A stretch of DNA of 7,483 bases from Thermoanaerobaculia bacterium (GTDB taxonomy: Bacteria > Acidobacteriota > Thermoanaerobaculia > Multivoradales > UBA5704), in NCBI GenBank assembly GCA_030150965.1, contig JASLEW010000285.1, forward strand, positions 1-7,483, in the 5' to 3' direction. Below are positions 5,914 to 7,483 of the stretch, piece by piece. Both the position numbers and the translations under genes were made by a program. How positions within the stretch are numbered: position 1 is the first letter of the stretch; every line of letters begins with the position of its first letter. Under the pieces are notes generated by a model that saw only the letters and a list, made by a program, of their open reading frames with translations, made no database searches and was not told the DNA's origin.

Positions 5914-6325
5914 GAGCTTCTTCGACACCAACGTCCTGGTCTATCTCTTCGACACTCAATCCCCCGCCAAGCAGGCCCGTGCACGCGAGCTTTTCGCGGA
6001 GCAGGCACGATCCGGCCAGATCGTGCTGAGCCCGCAGGTTCTTCAAGAGTTTTATGTCACGGTCACCCGCAAACTGGCGCAACCCCTGTCCGGCGACGAG
6101 GCCTTCGCCGCCCTGGCGCAACTCGCGCTGCTGCCCCTCGCCGCCATCGACGGGCCGCTGATTCTCCGCGCTGCGCGGCTCCATCAGAGCGAGAGCATCT
6201 CTTTCTGGGATGCGATGATCGTGCAGGCGGCCCTCGAAAGCGCCTGCCGGACCCTGCTCTCCGAGGACATGCAGCACGGCCGGCGGTTCGGCGACCTGGT
6301 GATCCAGAACCCTTTCGCCGAGTAA
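5903..6325 (+). CDS. vapC: PIN-domain ribonuclease toxin (VapC-like)
   Basis: This 140-aa single-domain PIN protein has family-typical length. The acidic metal-binding residues are all visible: D8 in F-F-D-T-N, E49 in L-Q-E-F-Y, D103 in F-W-D-A-M-I-V, and D122 in L-S-E-D-M. An intact active site implies a functional Mg-dependent endoribonuclease; VapC relatives cut tRNA or rRNA. I chose the ATG at 5903, which overlaps the antitoxin stop (atgagcggtag), because it places F-F-D-T-N at the very N-terminus as is usual. The longer open frame upstream merely overlaps the antitoxin gene. Codon use (for example CTT, TTT, CAA, GTT) is less GC-biased than in the flanking genes, consistent with acquisition of the pair by transfer. 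The RNA target cannot be told from sequence. Confidence 0.92.
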   Translation: MSGRSFFDTNVLVYLFDTQSPAKQARARELFAEQARSGQIVLSPQVLQEFYVTVTRKLAQPLSGDEAFAALAQLALLPLAAIDGPLILRAARLHQSESISFWDAMIVQAALESACRTLLSEDMQHGRRFGDLVIQNPFAE

Positions 6326-6328
6326 AGC

Positions 6329-6352
6329 GTCAACCGCGACGGTGCGGCTGAC
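6329..6352. terminator. Hairpin between convergent toxin and M19 genes
   Basis: gtcaaccgc (6329-6337) and gcggctgac (6344-6352) form a 9-bp stem with a 6-nt loop. The single non-Watson-Crick position is a G-U wobble on the minus-strand RNA and an A-C mismatch on the plus. On the minus strand the stem is followed by GCTTTAC, a weak U-run, so it fits best as a terminator for the M19 gene, whose stop codon abuts it. Confidence 0.4.
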
Positions 6353-7483
6353 CTACGCCCCCCAGACCTCCGTGGCGAAGCGGAGGAAGTTGAGGCCCAG
6401 GATCTTGTCGATGCGGGCCGCGGGGTGGCCGCGCTGCTCCAGGAGGCGGGCCAGCTGGTGGAACTGCTCGACGCCGCGCAGGTCCACCACGAAGGGGAAG
6501 GTGTCGGCGCGCTCGCCCTTGGCGCCGATGCCGGCGGCGGCGCGCGCCGCCACCTCCTGGGCGAGCCGCGCCCGGTAGCCTTCGAGGTCGTCGATCGCGG
6601 TCACCGGGCCGTCGGTGCCGATGCCCACGTGATCCTCGCCGCAGACCTGGAGCGCGTGCTCGATGTGGTCCACCACCTCGGCGGCGGTGGCGTGGCCGGA
6701 GGCGCTGACGAACGGCATGAAGTAGATGCCCACGAAGCCGCCGCCGGCGGCGACCAGACGCAGCTCCGCGTCGGTCTTGTTGCGCGGCAGATCGACCAGC
6801 GCCCGGCAGCCGGTGTGATTGATCGACACCGGCTGCCGGGAGAGGCGGGCCGCCTCCAGGCAGGTGGCCTCGCCGCTGTGCGACAGGTCCACCATGATGC
6901 GCTGCTCGTTGAGCGCCGCCACCGCGGCCCGCCCGAGGGGTGTCAGGCCGTGGTTCTCCGCCACCATCGAGCCGTCGCCCAGCTGGTTGCGCGGGTTGTA
7001 GGTGAGCTGGATGACGCGCACCCCAAGGTTGCCGAAGATGGCCGCGCGCTCGGGCTTGTCGCCGAGCGCGGCGCCGTTCTGGAAGCCGTAGATGACGCCG
7101 ATCCGGCCCTCCCGCGCGGCGCGCCGGACGTCGGTCGCGGTGTGCACCTTGAGCAGGTCGGCGCCGTGCTCGCGCACCGCCCGGTCCCACTCGCCGATGC
7201 CGCGCACCGTCGCCTCGAAGGGCTCTTCGGGTCCCGCCACGTAGCCCAGCGTGACGTTGACCGCGGTGAGCCCCGAGGCGTGGGCCTCGCGCAGCACCCG
7301 CGCGCCGAGCGCCGGGCCGGCGGAGGTGCCGGCGCCAGGGTCCAGGTTCGGGTCGTCGAGACCGCCCAGGGCGTTGACGATGATCCGGCGGCCGGCGGCC
7401 GGCGGCGGCACCGGGGGCGGCGCCACGCCCGGCGCCGGCGCCATCCCCGGAGACGAGGACGCGCCGGCGGGCGCCGGTTGCCC
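6353..7483 (-). CDS. M19 membrane-dipeptidase-like protein, metal ligands partly missing (5' end cut by window)
   Basis: This is an amidohydrolase-fold M19 (renal dipeptidase-like) protein. Counting from the internal ATG at 7444, recognisable blocks are V-R-V-I-Q-L-T-Y-N-P-R-N (143-153), M-V-D-L-S-H (H189), S-I-N-H-T-G-C-R-A-L (H210) and H-V-G-I-G-T-D-G (D278). These match the second-metal histidines and the catalytic Asp region. The N-terminal H-x-D metal motif is absent: the equivalent stretch is I-V-N-A-L-G-G-L-D-D-P-N. The bridging Glu appears as Gln (Q122 in Y-G-F-Q-N). From memory, other bacterial M19 homologues share this pattern, so it may define a subgroup. The frame stays open past the ATG to the window edge, and the region before residue 20 is Pro/Ala-rich. 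It looks like a linker after a signal peptide or lipobox, so the true start is probably outside and the protein exported. Dipeptidase activity is uncertain. Confidence 0.85.
   Translation of the reverse strand, partial: GQPAPAGASSSPGMAPAPGVAPPPVPPPAAGRRIIVNALGGLDDPNLDPGAGTSAGPALGARVLREAHASGLTAVNVTLGYVAGPEEPFEATVRGIGEWDRAVREHGADLLKVHTATDVRRAAREGRIGVIYGFQNGAALGDKPERAAIFGNLGVRVIQLTYNPRNQLGDGSMVAENHGLTPLGRAAVAALNEQRIMVDLSHSGEATCLEAARLSRQPVSINHTGCRALVDLPRNKTDAELRLVAAGGGFVGIYFMPFVSASGHATAAEVVDHIEHALQVCGEDHVGIGTDGPVTAIDDLEGYRARLAQEVAARAAAGIGAKGERADTFPFVVDLRGVEQFHQLARLLEQRGHPAARIDKILGLNFLRFATEVWGA
6802..6840. repeat. Perfect 15-bp inverted repeat inside the M19 coding region
   Basis: cccggcagccggtgt (6802-6816) and acaccggctgccggg (6826-6840) are exact reverse complements across a 9-nt spacer. 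They encode the residues on either side of the conserved S-I-N-H segment. The mRNA could form a very stable stem-loop here. The longest perfect inverted repeat I found in the window lies within a gene, not between genes. Confidence 0.85.

Noticed and set aside
6353..7483. M19 protein as the leader peptidase of the RiPP locus
   Set aside because: It lies beyond the toxin-antitoxin pair on the opposite strand, appears to be exported and has a degenerate metal site; proximity alone does not support a maturation role.

Overview
The window is very GC-rich, gene-dense bacterial DNA. Its best taxonomic clue is a full-length duplicated orphan MacB/FtsX permease (ADOP family), a type expanded in Acidobacteriota and relatives. 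I infer a soil or environmental acidobacterium-like genome, but the sequence alone does not prove this. I see no rRNA, tRNA, CRISPR array or insertion sequence.

Layout from left to right. (1) 2-502, plus strand: the C-terminal part of a fold-type I PLP aminotransferase cut by the window edge. (2) 503-644: a convergent gap with an 8-bp tandem repeat and a large GC-rich hairpin. (3) 645-3071, minus strand: the ADOP-type permease. (4) 3072-3278: a divergent promoter region. (5) 3279-3416, plus strand: a 45-codon gene with a near-perfect Shine-Dalgarno sequence, easily missed because it is short and sits in a long spurious frame. (6) 3417-3608: a spacer with strong, mutually exclusive hairpins. 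(7) 3609-5504, plus strand: a 631-aa cobalamin-binding radical SAM enzyme. (8) 5683-6325: a compact type II toxin-antitoxin pair (ribbon-helix-helix antitoxin, PIN-domain toxin) with its own promoter and less GC-biased codon use. (9) 6353 to the right edge, minus strand: an M19 (membrane dipeptidase-like) protein that is probably exported and lacks several canonical metal ligands.

The most interesting part is 3279-5504. A short, cysteine-free peptide ending in VKVTPIPIYY lies directly upstream of and co-directional with a B12-dependent radical SAM enzyme. This is the architecture of a minimal RiPP (ribosomally made, post-translationally modified peptide) locus. The peptide matches no precursor family I can name. 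B12-radical SAM enzymes often methylate unactivated carbons, and the peptide's C-terminal segment has alternating beta-branched residues and prolines before two tyrosines. A modified C-terminal core is therefore a reasonable but untested hypothesis. No dedicated protease or complete exporter is visible. The divergent permease and the more distant M19 protein are neighbours only, and no functional link is shown.
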